Shown here: positions 34,731-42,698 of the stretch, one piece after another | Layout: each line of letters begins with the position of its first letter | How positions within the stretch are numbered: position 1 is the stretch's first letter | NCBI GenBank assembly: GCA_028282195.1 | Contig: JANQII010000112.1 | Span: 1-55,136, forward strand | Length of the DNA stretch: 55,136 nt | DNA from: Prolixibacteraceae bacterium | GTDB lineage: Bacteria > Bacteroidota > Bacteroidia > Bacteroidales > Prolixibacteraceae | Direction: 5' to 3' | Notes under the pieces: generated by a model | Told to the model about the DNA's origin: nothing | The model's database searches: none | Seen by the model: the letters and a program-made list of their open reading frames with translations, nothing else | Position numbers and translations under genes: made by a program

Positions 34731-35201
34731 TATAAGCTTTTATAATTCCTGTTATTTGCAAAACAACAAGACACTAAACAAACCAATGTTCATTTTTGTT
34801 GGTTCATTTTTTAAAAAAATTATTAGCAGAATTTCATACCTTTTTATCGCCAGGACAGAAGTCTCTGAACTCAATAAATTTAGAAATTTTTGCGAAGAAA
34901 TAAAGAGAAAAGTTATCATTAAAAATTTTTCCGATTACCCATTGTAAATTTTTAAACAGATTGACTTTTTGGTTATCGATATTTTTGCTGATTTTGTTAT
35001 TAGTACTTTCACTACAAAGAAACCAACATTCATCATTTATTAAAATTAGGGGAATATCACGTTTATAGACTAAAGTTTGTAATTCTTGAGGTTCTTCAAT
35101 TTCTAAATGCTAATTTAAAAAGTATGTTTTTCATTACGAAATAGGATTAATGCACCTAAAACATACCTTTGCATTGGCATGAAATTTAATAAAATAGAAA
35201 A
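34731..35201. other. Intergenic region between divergent cyd operon and the next plus-strand gene
   Basis: 471 nt, AT-rich. It should contain the cyd promoter (minus) and that of the gene at 35202 (plus). AACCAA (34781-34786) and TTGGTT (34799-34804) are inverted arms. TACCTTTG at 35164-35171 is a possible -7 box for 35202. A 63-codon frame at 34756-34947 lacks family features and is not called. Confidence 0.45.
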
Positions 35202-35831
35202 ATGACTTTTGACACAGAATTTAAGAAAGCACTTCAATTGCTCCCTGAAAAAGAAAAAGACAAATTGATTTTGAGGTTGCTTAAACACGACTTGCAGTTA
35301 GCTAACAGGTTATATTTTGAGCTGGTAAATACCGACTCCGTGGAGGACAAGCGGGAGCAGCTAAGAAACCTAATTATCAAACGCATTCAGTTGGCTAGTG
35401 AACGTTATTATTCACCCGGATATTTGTTAATGGATGTTCGCGAAATTAGCGGGGAAATAAATGAGCATGTTTATATCGCTAAAGATAAGTTTGGCGAAAT
35501 AATGCTCAATTGCCAAATGCTACGTTATTTACTGGAACTAAACCATAAACGCGTTGCTTCAGAAACACCAGCCAAATCACGTACGTTATGTGTGTACATT
35601 ATAGCCCGGATATTTAAGATTTTAATATTGATACAAAAACAACATGAAGACCTGCACCTGGAATTCAGGGAAGATATTGAAGCACTCGGAAAACTTGTTG
35701 CAAGCAATACTAACCTAATGAAAACAGCAATTAACAATGGTCTGGATATTAATTGGTTACTTGAATTTGACATACCTTACAATATTACTGAGATTCATAA
35801 AGAAATTCGCAAAAATGGTTTCTTAAAATGA
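35202..35831 (+). CDS. Conserved-looking helical protein of unknown function
   Basis: 209 residues, mostly alpha-helical, without signal peptide or clear membrane helix; LCVYIIARIFKILILIQ is amphipathic to hydrophobic. It is rich in Lys, Glu and Leu and begins FDTEFKKALQLLPEKEKDKLILRLLKHD, resembling helical bundle proteins. It lies between the cyd operon and ccoI, facing ccoI, with a 204-nt palindrome-rich gap after it. No family is recognised. The codon usage and length leave little doubt it is a real gene. Confidence 0.65.
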   Translation: MTFDTEFKKALQLLPEKEKDKLILRLLKHDLQLANRLYFELVNTDSVEDKREQLRNLIIKRIQLASERYYSPGYLLMDVREISGEINEHVYIAKDKFGEIMLNCQMLRYLLELNHKRVASETPAKSRTLCVYIIARIFKILILIQKQHEDLHLEFREDIEALGKLVASNTNLMKTAINNGLDINWLLEFDIPYNITEIHKEIRKNGFLK

Positions 35832-35901
35832 TATGTGTTAAGCTGGAAGTTGCAAAGTTACAATCCCATATTCAACGTTTCTTATCTTCAATACAATAAT
35901 C

Positions 35902-36003
35902 CATTTTAAGATAAAATGAAGTTGCACCTAAGATAATCTGAAGTTGTATTTCAGATTATCTTAAATTTACCACAACCTTTAACTTAAAAATATGTTTTAA
36001 GTT
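35902..36003. promoter_or_regulatory. Cluster of perfect palindromes and a tandem repeat upstream of ccoI
   Basis: Three inverted repeats: CATTTTA-AGA-TAAAATG (35902-35918), TAAGATAATCTGAA with its complement around a 7-nt loop (35929-35942/35950-35963, 14 bp perfect) and AACTTAAAA-ATATG-TTTTAAGTT (35981-36003). A 22-bp unit beginning TGAAGTTG is repeated in tandem at 35917-35938 and 35939-35960 (17 of 22 matches). It may be the terminator of the upstream gene, an operator of the cco cluster, or both. Confidence 0.55.
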
Positions 36004-36035
36004 GAAAAATAAAAGTTAACCTTAAAGTATCAGCT

Positions 36036-38435
36036 TTGAAGAAAGAACAGCTCAAATGTATCCATTGTGGTGATGATTGTGGTCCGGCACCGATTATTTG
36101 GAATGAAAAGCCTTTTTGTTGCCATGGTTGCCAAACGGTTTACCAACTGTTGAATGAGAACCAAATGGATAAATATTATGAGCTTGAAACTTCACCCGGA
36201 ATAAAAATAAAAACCGAACAGGTTCCCAACGAAGAAAAATATGCTTTCCTGGAAATTGATGAGATTAAGGAACGCCTGCTTGATTTTTCAGACTCGGGAA
36301 TTTCTAAAGTTCGCTTTTTTATTCCATCCATTCATTGCGCTTCGTGTATTTGGTTGCTGGAAAACCTTCATACTTTAAATCAAGGTATCATACAATCGTC
36401 GGTTAATTTTCCAAAGAAAGAAGTTTCAGTCACTTTCAACGAAAATGGAATATCGCTTCGTAAGCTGGTTGAGCTATTGGCTTCCATTCATTATGTACCT
36501 GAAATCAGTCAGCAAAGTCTGGAAAAGCCAACAAAAGCAAAATCCGATCACAGTTTGCTAATTAAAATTGGGATTGCCGGATTCAGTTTTATGAATGCCA
36601 TGCTTTATCATTTCCCACAGTATTTACCGGGAAGCGAAAATCTTGAAACAGATTTTCGACTTGTTTTTGCCTGGTTAAGTTTCTTTTTGAGTATTCCTGT
36701 TTTGGTGTATTGTGGAAACGATTACTTTCTGTCTGCATACAAAAGCCTGCGAAAGAAAATTATCAGCATTGATTTACCTATTGCTTTAGGCTTAATTACC
36801 CTTTTTGTACAAAGTACGATTGAAATCGTTGGTGGTCATGGAATCGGCTATTTTGATTCACTTACCGGCCTGGTTTTCTTTTTGCTGATTGGCAAGTGGT
36901 ACCAAAGCAAGACTTATGCTGCTTTAACGTTTGAACGCAACTATAAGTCTTATTTTCCTGTAGCTGTTACCAAAGTTACTAATGCTGGCAATGAAACCAT
37001 TCCTTTGGATAAATTAAAAGCGGGGGATCGAATTTTGATCCGTAACCAGGAATTAATCCCGGCTGATTCAACCATACAAAAAGGAAAAGCCAGCATTGAC
37101 TACAGCTTTGTAACCGGTGAATCTATTCCTGTTTCGAAAAATGAAGGCGATTTTGTTTTTGCAGGCGGCAGACAAACCGGGAGTGCAATCGAACTCTTGG
37201 TTCAAAAAGAAGTGGAACAAAGCTATTTAACTCAACTCTGGAACCAGGATAACCAAACTGAAAAAGCAACTCCCCCAATATCTCTTCTAATCAATAAAGT
37301 AAGCCAGTATTTTACGGTTATCATTATAACTATTGCACTTACTGCCGGATCTTTTTGGTATTCGAAAGATATAGAAAAAGCTGTTTTTGCTTTTACTTCA
37401 GTATTAATTATTGCATGCCCATGTGCATTGGCACTAACCATTCCTTTTACTTTTGGCAGTACAATAAGGCAATTTGGCCGAAAAGGCCTTTACCTAAAAA
37501 ACACCGACGTAATTGAACGGCTCTCAAAAATCAAATCAATTGTTTTTGATAAAACAGGAACAATAACCCATACGCAATCATCCCGGACTGAGTTTGTTGG
37601 TAACCCATTAAATTCGGAACAGCTTAGAAAGATTAAATCGTTGGTTTTTCATTCTACACATCCTTTAAGCAAAATCATTTTCAACACTATAAGAGGGAAT
37701 GAAATCTTGAAAGTTGAAAGCTTTAAAGAAATACCCTCATTAGGTATTTCCGGGAAGATTGATGGAAAGACTATTAATATGGGTTCAAGATATTTTGTTA
37801 CTGGTGAAGAAAAACCGGAAGAAGACTTGAGAACCCAGGTTTGGGTTTACATGAATGAAAAAGTTGCCGGATATTTTCAATTTGAAAACAATTACAGACA
37901 AGGGCTTTCAGAAACAATATCAAATCTTCAACCCAATTATCAATTGCATTTAATTAGTGGGGATAACGAGTCGGAACGTGAAAACCTTGTTCCATTATTT
38001 AAAGATCATGCCCGGTTAAACTTCAACCAATCCCCTACCGATAAATTGAAATACATCCAAAATCTTCAGCTAAACGGAGATACCTCTCTGATGATTGGCG
38101 ATGGGCTGAATGATGCAGGTGCTTTAAATGAAAGCAAAGTGGGGATGGTAATTGCTGACAACATTTACAATTTTACCCCTGCCTGCGATGCGATTCTGCA
38201 ATCGGACAAGTTTTCATCACTGCACCGTTTTATTAAATTTAGCAAAACAAGCATGAAAATAGTTTGGCTTGGTTTCTTACTTTCTTTTCTATATAACTTT
38301 GTTGGTATTTCTTTTGCGGTCCAGGGTAGCCTGTCTCCAATTATTGCTGCCATTTTAATGCCTCTCAGCTCTGTTACTGTTGTATCATTTGCAACAATCT
38401 CGGTAAATTTTATGACAAAAAAAGTAAAGCTTTAA
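36036..38435 (+). CDS. ccoI: Copper-translocating P-type ATPase for cbb3 oxidase assembly
   Basis: 799 residues. The N-terminus has a Cys-rich zinc-ribbon-like segment (CIHCGDDCG, CCHGC), then an HMA domain with the metal site IHCASCIW, eight membrane helices including the CPC transport motif IIACPCALALTIPF, the TGES actuator (VTGESIPVS), the phosphorylation site FDKTGTITHT and GDGLNDAGAL. This is the CcoI/FixI type that exports copper to the cbb3 oxidase. The start is TTG at 36036; the next ATG would remove the Cys-rich region. It is first in the cco cluster, 143 nt before ccoS. Confidence 0.93.
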   Translation: MKKEQLKCIHCGDDCGPAPIIWNEKPFCCHGCQTVYQLLNENQMDKYYELETSPGIKIKTEQVPNEEKYAFLEIDEIKERLLDFSDSGISKVRFFIPSIHCASCIWLLENLHTLNQGIIQSSVNFPKKEVSVTFNENGISLRKLVELLASIHYVPEISQQSLEKPTKAKSDHSLLIKIGIAGFSFMNAMLYHFPQYLPGSENLETDFRLVFAWLSFFLSIPVLVYCGNDYFLSAYKSLRKKIISIDLPIALGLITLFVQSTIEIVGGHGIGYFDSLTGLVFFLLIGKWYQSKTYAALTFERNYKSYFPVAVTKVTNAGNETIPLDKLKAGDRILIRNQELIPADSTIQKGKASIDYSFVTGESIPVSKNEGDFVFAGGRQTGSAIELLVQKEVEQSYLTQLWNQDNQTEKATPPISLLINKVSQYFTVIIITIALTAGSFWYSKDIEKAVFAFTSVLIIACPCALALTIPFTFGSTIRQFGRKGLYLKNTDVIERLSKIKSIVFDKTGTITHTQSSRTEFVGNPLNSEQLRKIKSLVFHSTHPLSKIIFNTIRGNEILKVESFKEIPSLGISGKIDGKTINMGSRYFVTGEEKPEEDLRTQVWVYMNEKVAGYFQFENNYRQGLSETISNLQPNYQLHLISGDNESERENLVPLFKDHARLNFNQSPTDKLKYIQNLQLNGDTSLMIGDGLNDAGALNESKVGMVIADNIYNFTPACDAILQSDKFSSLHRFIKFSKTSMKIVWLGFLLSFLYNFVGISFAVQGSLSPIIAAILMPLSSVTVVSFATISVNFMTKKVKL

Positions 38436-38578
38436 GTTTGGTTTAAAAACTCTTAAAAAAAATAGCTAAATTGGAAAACAAAGTTGGGTGAACCTTGTTG
38501 TTTCAAATTGATTTATGGAGTGATGTTTTCACTTAGCAAAAAACCACAAGCAATAACCATTAAACTTAAACTGCAACT

Positions 38579-38788
38579 ATGTCGGTAGTATTTTTACTTA
38601 TTATTATTGGGATATTGGTAGCATCCGTTTTCCTTATTGCTTTTATTTGGGCTGTTAAAACCGGCCAGTTTGATGACTCTTACACCCCTTCTGTACGTAT
38701 TTTATTCGATGACGATATTTCTTCTTCCCCAAAAGATGAAGAACAGACGACTGATATAAACCTTGAAGAAAAATCAAAAAAACCTTAA
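38579..38788 (+). CDS. ccoS: cbb3-type oxidase assembly protein CcoS
   Basis: 69 residues: one membrane helix (VVFLLIIIGILVASVFLIAFIWAVKTGQFDD) followed by a motif typical of CcoS (KTGQFDDSYTPSVRILFDDD). CcoS is needed for cofactor insertion into CcoN. The gene is 3 nt from ccoNO and thus translationally linked. The tail is longer and more polar than in proteobacterial forms. Confidence 0.93.
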   Translation: MSVVFLLIIIGILVASVFLIAFIWAVKTGQFDDSYTPSVRILFDDDISSSPKDEEQTTDINLEEKSKKP

Positions 38789-38791
38789 CAT

Positions 38792-40957
38792 ATGGAATTA
38801 CAGAAGTTTACCTATGACAACAAGATTACCCGAAATTTTGCTGTTGCTACTATGGTTTGGGGTGTCGTAGGCTTACTGGTTGGACTGCTTGTTGCGTTAC
38901 AGATTTTCATTCCGGCAATGAACTTTAATTTTGAGTTTACCACGTTTGGTCGAACCCGCCCGGTACATACCAATGCCGTAATTTTTGCATTTGTGGGAAA
39001 TGCCATATTCACAGCGGTTTACTACTCCTTACAACGGTTGCTTAAAGCCCGGATGTTTAGTGACTTACTGGGTAAAATTCACTTCTGGGGGTGGCAGTTA
39101 ATTATTGTTTCAGCTGCAGTGACTTTGCTTGCTGGTTATACAACCGGTAAGGAATATGCAGAACTTGAATGGCCAATCGATATTGCTATTACTTTAGTTT
39201 GGGTCGTTTTTGGCATCAATATGTTTGGAACAATCTTGCAAAGGCGGACTACACACATTTACGTGGCCATCTGGTTTTATATTGCAACCTGGGTAACCGT
39301 TGCAGTCCTTCACATTGTTAATTCCATGGAACTTCCATGGAGTGCATTAAAAAGCTATCCGGTTTATGCAGGAATTCAGGACGCACTTGTACAATGGTGG
39401 TACGGGCACAATGCGGTTGCATTCTTCCTGACTACTCCGTTCCTGGGACTGATGTATTACTTTGTACCGAAAGCTGCCAATCGTCCGGTTTATTCTTACA
39501 AGCTTTCGATAGTTCACTTTTGGTCGTTAATATTTATTTATATATGGGCAGGGCCTCACCATTTACTTTACAACTCGCTGCCTGACTGGTTGCAGGCATT
39601 GGGCACCACCTTTTCGGTTATGCTTCTGGCTCCAAGCTGGGGTGGTATGATTAATGGTCTTCTAACCCTGCGCGGTGCCTGGGACAAAGTTCGTAAAGAT
39701 CCTATTTTGAAGATGTTTGTTGTCGGGATCACCGCTTACGGCATGTCAACCTTTGAAGGGCCACTTCTTTCATTTAAAACAGTTAATGCAATCAGCCACT
39801 TTACAGACTGGACTGTAGGGCACGCACACATTGGGGCTTTAGGCTGGAACGGCCTGCTAACTTTTGGGATGACTTACTGGTTAATTCCACGACTTTATAA
39901 CACCAAGCTTTATTCTGTAAAACTGGCCAATGCACACTTCTGGATCGCCACACTGGCTATTATTTTCTATGCAGTACCACTTTATATTGGTGGTATAACA
40001 CAAGCTTTGATGTGGAAACAATTTACCCCTGAAGGATTCCTGATGTACCCGAATTTTCTGGAAACAGTTTCACAATTGATTCCAATGTATGCCATTCGTG
40101 CATTTGGAGGTGGATTGTACCTTGTTGGAATGTTGTTACTCGTTTATAACGTGGTAAAAACTGTTCAAGCTGGAAGTTTTGTAAAAGAAGAAGCTGCTGA
40201 AGCCCCTGCTTTAAAACCTCAGTCAAAAGCAAAAACAGGTTCTGAAAGCTGGCATGGTTTTCTGGAGCGCAAACCCATCCGTTTTTTAATATGGGCAACT
40301 ATCGCCATTCTTATAGGTGGTATCATAGAAATTGTACCTACCTATTTAATCAAAACAAACATACCCACCATATCTAGTGTAAAACCTTATACCCCACTGG
40401 AATTGCATGGGCGTGATATTTATATAAAAGAAGGCTGTTACAACTGTCATTCGCAAATGATCCGTCCATTTAGGTCAGAAACCGAGCGGTACGGAGAGTA
40501 TTCCAAAGCAGGTGAATTTGTATATGACCGACCATTCCAGTTTGGATCGAAACGAACAGGACCTGACCTTGCCAGGGAGGGTGTTAAAACAGGTAGGCTT
40601 TATAAACCAAACGCATGGCACTATAATCACTTTATTGATCCGCAAAAGATGAATGAAGGTTCTATTATGCCTCCTTATCCGTGGCTGGCTAAAAAGGATA
40701 TTGACCTCAAATCAACAGCTCCCCGTATCCGGGCCATGATGAAGCTTGGTGTTCCGTATCCTGAGAATTACGAACACAAAGCCAACGACGACTTGTTAAA
40801 GCAAGCTGAAGAAATTGCTCAAAATCTTCGGGAAGCCGGTATTGAAACCGAAAGTACAAAGGAAATCATTGCATTGATTGCTTACATGCAACGATTAGGT
40901 ACTGACATTATGAAACCAGTAGAAGAGGAAACTGTAGAAGCTGAAGATCATGATTAA
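38792..40957 (+). CDS. ccoNO: Fused cbb3-type cytochrome c oxidase subunits I and II
   Basis: 721 residues. Residues 1-460 form CcoN (12 membrane helices, with haem and CuB ligands in HTNAVIFAFVGNAIF, WWYGHNAVAFFLTTPFLGLMYYFVPK, GPHHLLYNSLPDWLQ and HAHIGALGWNG). After a linker near 465-490 comes the CcoO anchor helix and a cytochrome c domain with a single CXXCH (CYNCHSQM, about 549-555) and the conserved MIRPFRSETERYGEYS. The fusion is common in Bacteroidota but not in Proteobacteria. It reduces O2 at high affinity with electrons from cytochrome c. Confidence 0.96.
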   Translation: MELQKFTYDNKITRNFAVATMVWGVVGLLVGLLVALQIFIPAMNFNFEFTTFGRTRPVHTNAVIFAFVGNAIFTAVYYSLQRLLKARMFSDLLGKIHFWGWQLIIVSAAVTLLAGYTTGKEYAELEWPIDIAITLVWVVFGINMFGTILQRRTTHIYVAIWFYIATWVTVAVLHIVNSMELPWSALKSYPVYAGIQDALVQWWYGHNAVAFFLTTPFLGLMYYFVPKAANRPVYSYKLSIVHFWSLIFIYIWAGPHHLLYNSLPDWLQALGTTFSVMLLAPSWGGMINGLLTLRGAWDKVRKDPILKMFVVGITAYGMSTFEGPLLSFKTVNAISHFTDWTVGHAHIGALGWNGLLTFGMTYWLIPRLYNTKLYSVKLANAHFWIATLAIIFYAVPLYIGGITQALMWKQFTPEGFLMYPNFLETVSQLIPMYAIRAFGGGLYLVGMLLLVYNVVKTVQAGSFVKEEAAEAPALKPQSKAKTGSESWHGFLERKPIRFLIWATIAILIGGIIEIVPTYLIKTNIPTISSVKPYTPLELHGRDIYIKEGCYNCHSQMIRPFRSETERYGEYSKAGEFVYDRPFQFGSKRTGPDLAREGVKTGRLYKPNAWHYNHFIDPQKMNEGSIMPPYPWLAKKDIDLKSTAPRIRAMMKLGVPYPENYEHKANDDLLKQAEEIAQNLREAGIETESTKEIIALIAYMQRLGTDIMKPVEEETVEAEDHD

Positions 40958-41135
40958 AGAACACTTGCAAAATATCACGGGCGTTGAAATATTCGCCATT
41001 GTCGGGTTTATCATCTTTTCTGTCTTTTTTGTTTTGGTAACTATTCATACCATTAAAATGAAAAAGAATGAAGTTGAAAGATACAAGCAGATTCCTTTGG
41101 AAGATTCAAAAAATATAGAAGAAAATAGTGTATAA
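40950..41135 (+). CDS. ccoQ: CcoQ-like small membrane protein
   Basis: 61 residues with one membrane helix (GVEIFAIVGFIIFSVFFVLVTIHTI) and a polar tail. Its position between ccoNO and ccoP, with an 8-nt overlap with ccoNO, points to CcoQ, which stabilises the cbb3 complex. CcoQ is poorly conserved, so the assignment rests on size, topology and location. A short AATGACCAATGACTA repeat lies in the gap before ccoP. Confidence 0.72.
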   Translation: MIKEHLQNITGVEIFAIVGFIIFSVFFVLVTIHTIKMKKNEVERYKQIPLEDSKNIEENSV

Positions 41136-41232
41136 TGACTACGAATGACCAATGACTAATTTTATGCTCAGCTAAAATGAAACAGGATTTGGTTTTTTAA
41201 ATTTGAAATTTAGTCAAGCTAATAAAAAAAAT

Positions 41233-41901
41233 ATGAGCACACTAGAAGAAAAACAAAACGACAATAAACAACCAGAAGTTGAAATTGATGAAGTTACCAA
41301 TGTCAAACTAATTGGGGGGCATGAATTTGATGGTATTCGCGAATTAGAGAATCCTCTTCCGCCATGGCTGAAATATTTATTTTATGCAACCATTGTCTTT
41401 TCCGCCGCCTATCTAATCTTGCTCTTCGTTTTTAAAGACGATAGCATCATTCAGGATTTGGAATACCAAAAAGAGATGGCTGAAGCCAGAGGTGAGCTTG
41501 AAAAAGAAGCACCGGAAGAAGGCGTAGAAGCCGTTGCCGTTGTTCGAACTGAAGAAGATATTCTGGCAAGTGGAGAGAAAACCTTCACCAAAATTTGTGC
41601 AGTTTGCCACGGTAAATTTGGCGAAGGCCTGGTTGGTCCAAATTTCACAGATGAATATTGGATTCATGGTGGATCCAGGGAAGACCAGTACAAAATAATT
41701 ATTAATGGGGTTATTGAAAAAGGTATGATTTCTTATAAAAACCAATTGAGTGAAACCCAGATTCAAGATGTGATTTCATATATACATAGTTTAAAAGGGA
41801 CGAACCCTCCTAATCCGAAAGCACCTGAAGGAGAAAAATATGTTCCTGAGGAAAAACCAGAAGCTGAGAAAAACACAACAGAAAATGCTGTAGATGCTTA
41901 A
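41233..41901 (+). CDS. ccoP: cbb3-type oxidase subunit III (mono-haem CcoP)
   Basis: About 222 residues from the ATG at 41233; a TTG 30 nt upstream (41203) is the only longer start. It has the CcoP signature EFDGIRELENPLPPWLKYLFYAT, one membrane helix, an acidic linker and a single CXXCH (CAVCHG, around residue 122) with GPNFTDEYWIHGG. Classical CcoP has two haems; the single-haem form is usual in Bacteroidota. The C-terminal tail is Pro/Glu-rich. It feeds electrons to CcoO. The gene ends 35 nt before the NTase-HEPN pair. Confidence 0.92.
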   Translation: MSTLEEKQNDNKQPEVEIDEVTNVKLIGGHEFDGIRELENPLPPWLKYLFYATIVFSAAYLILLFVFKDDSIIQDLEYQKEMAEARGELEKEAPEEGVEAVAVVRTEEDILASGEKTFTKICAVCHGKFGEGLVGPNFTDEYWIHGGSREDQYKIIINGVIEKGMISYKNQLSETQIQDVISYIHSLKGTNPPNPKAPEGEKYVPEEKPEAEKNTTENAVDA

Positions 41902-41932
41902 TTGCAGGTAAATAGCATTAGAGTTATATTTG
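41902..41932 (+). promoter_or_regulatory. Promoter for the NTase-HEPN pair within the cco cluster
   Basis: TTG at 41902-41904, spacer 20, TATATTTG at 41925-41932. The ATG follows after 4 nt, so the message is expected to be leaderless. It starts immediately after the ccoP stop codon. Confidence 0.55.
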
Positions 41933-41936
41933 TATT

Positions 41937-42260
41937 ATGACACCAAGAGAATCACATATTGCCATGTTAATCCAACTGAGGATAAAACACCAGGATCCGA
42001 AAGCAGAAGTTATCCTTTTCGGCTCTCATGCAAGGGGGCAAGCAACAGAAGAATCTGATTGGGATATTCTAATTTTAATGGATCGTCCTAAAAAAGATCG
42101 TTCCATCGAAGAAAGATATCGTGAAGAGATATTTCAACTTGAACTTGAGATCGGAGAAGCAATTTCAACTTTTGTATACTCAAAAAAGGATTGGGAAACA
42201 AAACATGTTTATTCTCCATTTTATCAAAATATCAAAAAAGAAGGAATTAAGTTAACATGA
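41937..42260 (+). CDS. MNT-type nucleotidyltransferase, antitoxin-like
   Basis: 107 residues with the complete GSX10DXD motif (Gly29-Ser30, Asp41, Asp43 in GSHARGQATEESDWDILIL). The family transfers nucleotides to proteins or small molecules. The HEPN gene behind it overlaps by 4 nt, so the two are a predicted toxin-antitoxin or abortive-infection module. It is not closely similar to the MntA at 29860 apart from the motif. Position between ccoP and ccoG, with its own promoter, suggests insertion into the oxidase cluster. Activity is inferred only from motif conservation. Confidence 0.82.
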   Translation: MTPRESHIAMLIQLRIKHQDPKAEVILFGSHARGQATEESDWDILILMDRPKKDRSIEERYREEIFQLELEIGEAISTFVYSKKDWETKHVYSPFYQNIKKEGIKLT

Positions 42261-42652
42261 CAGGATCTCAATCAGATTACATGCAATATCGTATAAATCG
42301 ATCTATTGAACTTTTTCAAGACGCAAAATTATTGGCTGACAATGAAAGGTGGGGATCATGTATTAACAGGCTTTATTATGCTTCATTTCATCTTATAAGC
42401 GCTTTACTCTCTTTGGATGGAATTACTACAAAATCACACGATGGATTAAAAACAAAATTTCTTCAGTTATATATCAAAACGAATAAGGTTCCGATTGAAC
42501 ACGGTAAATTGTATTCCCGATTGATAGACTGGAGACAAGAAAGTGATTATTCTGCATTTGTCAATTTTGAAGAAAATGATGTTTTACCAATGATATCAAA
42601 AGTAGATGAGTTTAATAAATTACTGCTAAACATCATCAAATCAAGATTATAA
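42257..42652 (+). CDS. HEPN-domain protein, toxin-like
   Basis: 131 residues, helical, of the HEPN family. The typical stretch NRLYYASFHLISALL (about 37-51) is followed by HDGLKTKFLQLYI and LIDWRQESDYSAFVNFEE. Arg38-x6-His45 could serve as the RX4-6H RNase motif, although it lies in an early helix rather than the late helix used by HepT, so RNase activity is less certain. It follows the NTase with a 4-nt overlap and is probably its partner. It ends 46 nt before ccoG. Confidence 0.78.
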   Translation: MTGSQSDYMQYRINRSIELFQDAKLLADNERWGSCINRLYYASFHLISALLSLDGITTKSHDGLKTKFLQLYIKTNKVPIEHGKLYSRLIDWRQESDYSAFVNFEENDVLPMISKVDEFNKLLLNIIKSRL

Positions 42653-42698
42653 AGTCATCAATTTCAATAAACACGAGTTGATCCATTATAGATCTCCC

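Noticed and set aside
34756-34947. A 63-codon plus-strand frame between the cyd operon and 35202
   Set aside because: Composition is like AT-rich spacer, no family features, and it overlaps the expected cyd promoter region.
35917-35960. An FNR/CRP-type site upstream of ccoI
   Set aside because: The palindrome core TAAGATAATCTGAA does not fit TTGATN4ATCAA or TGTGAN6TCACA.
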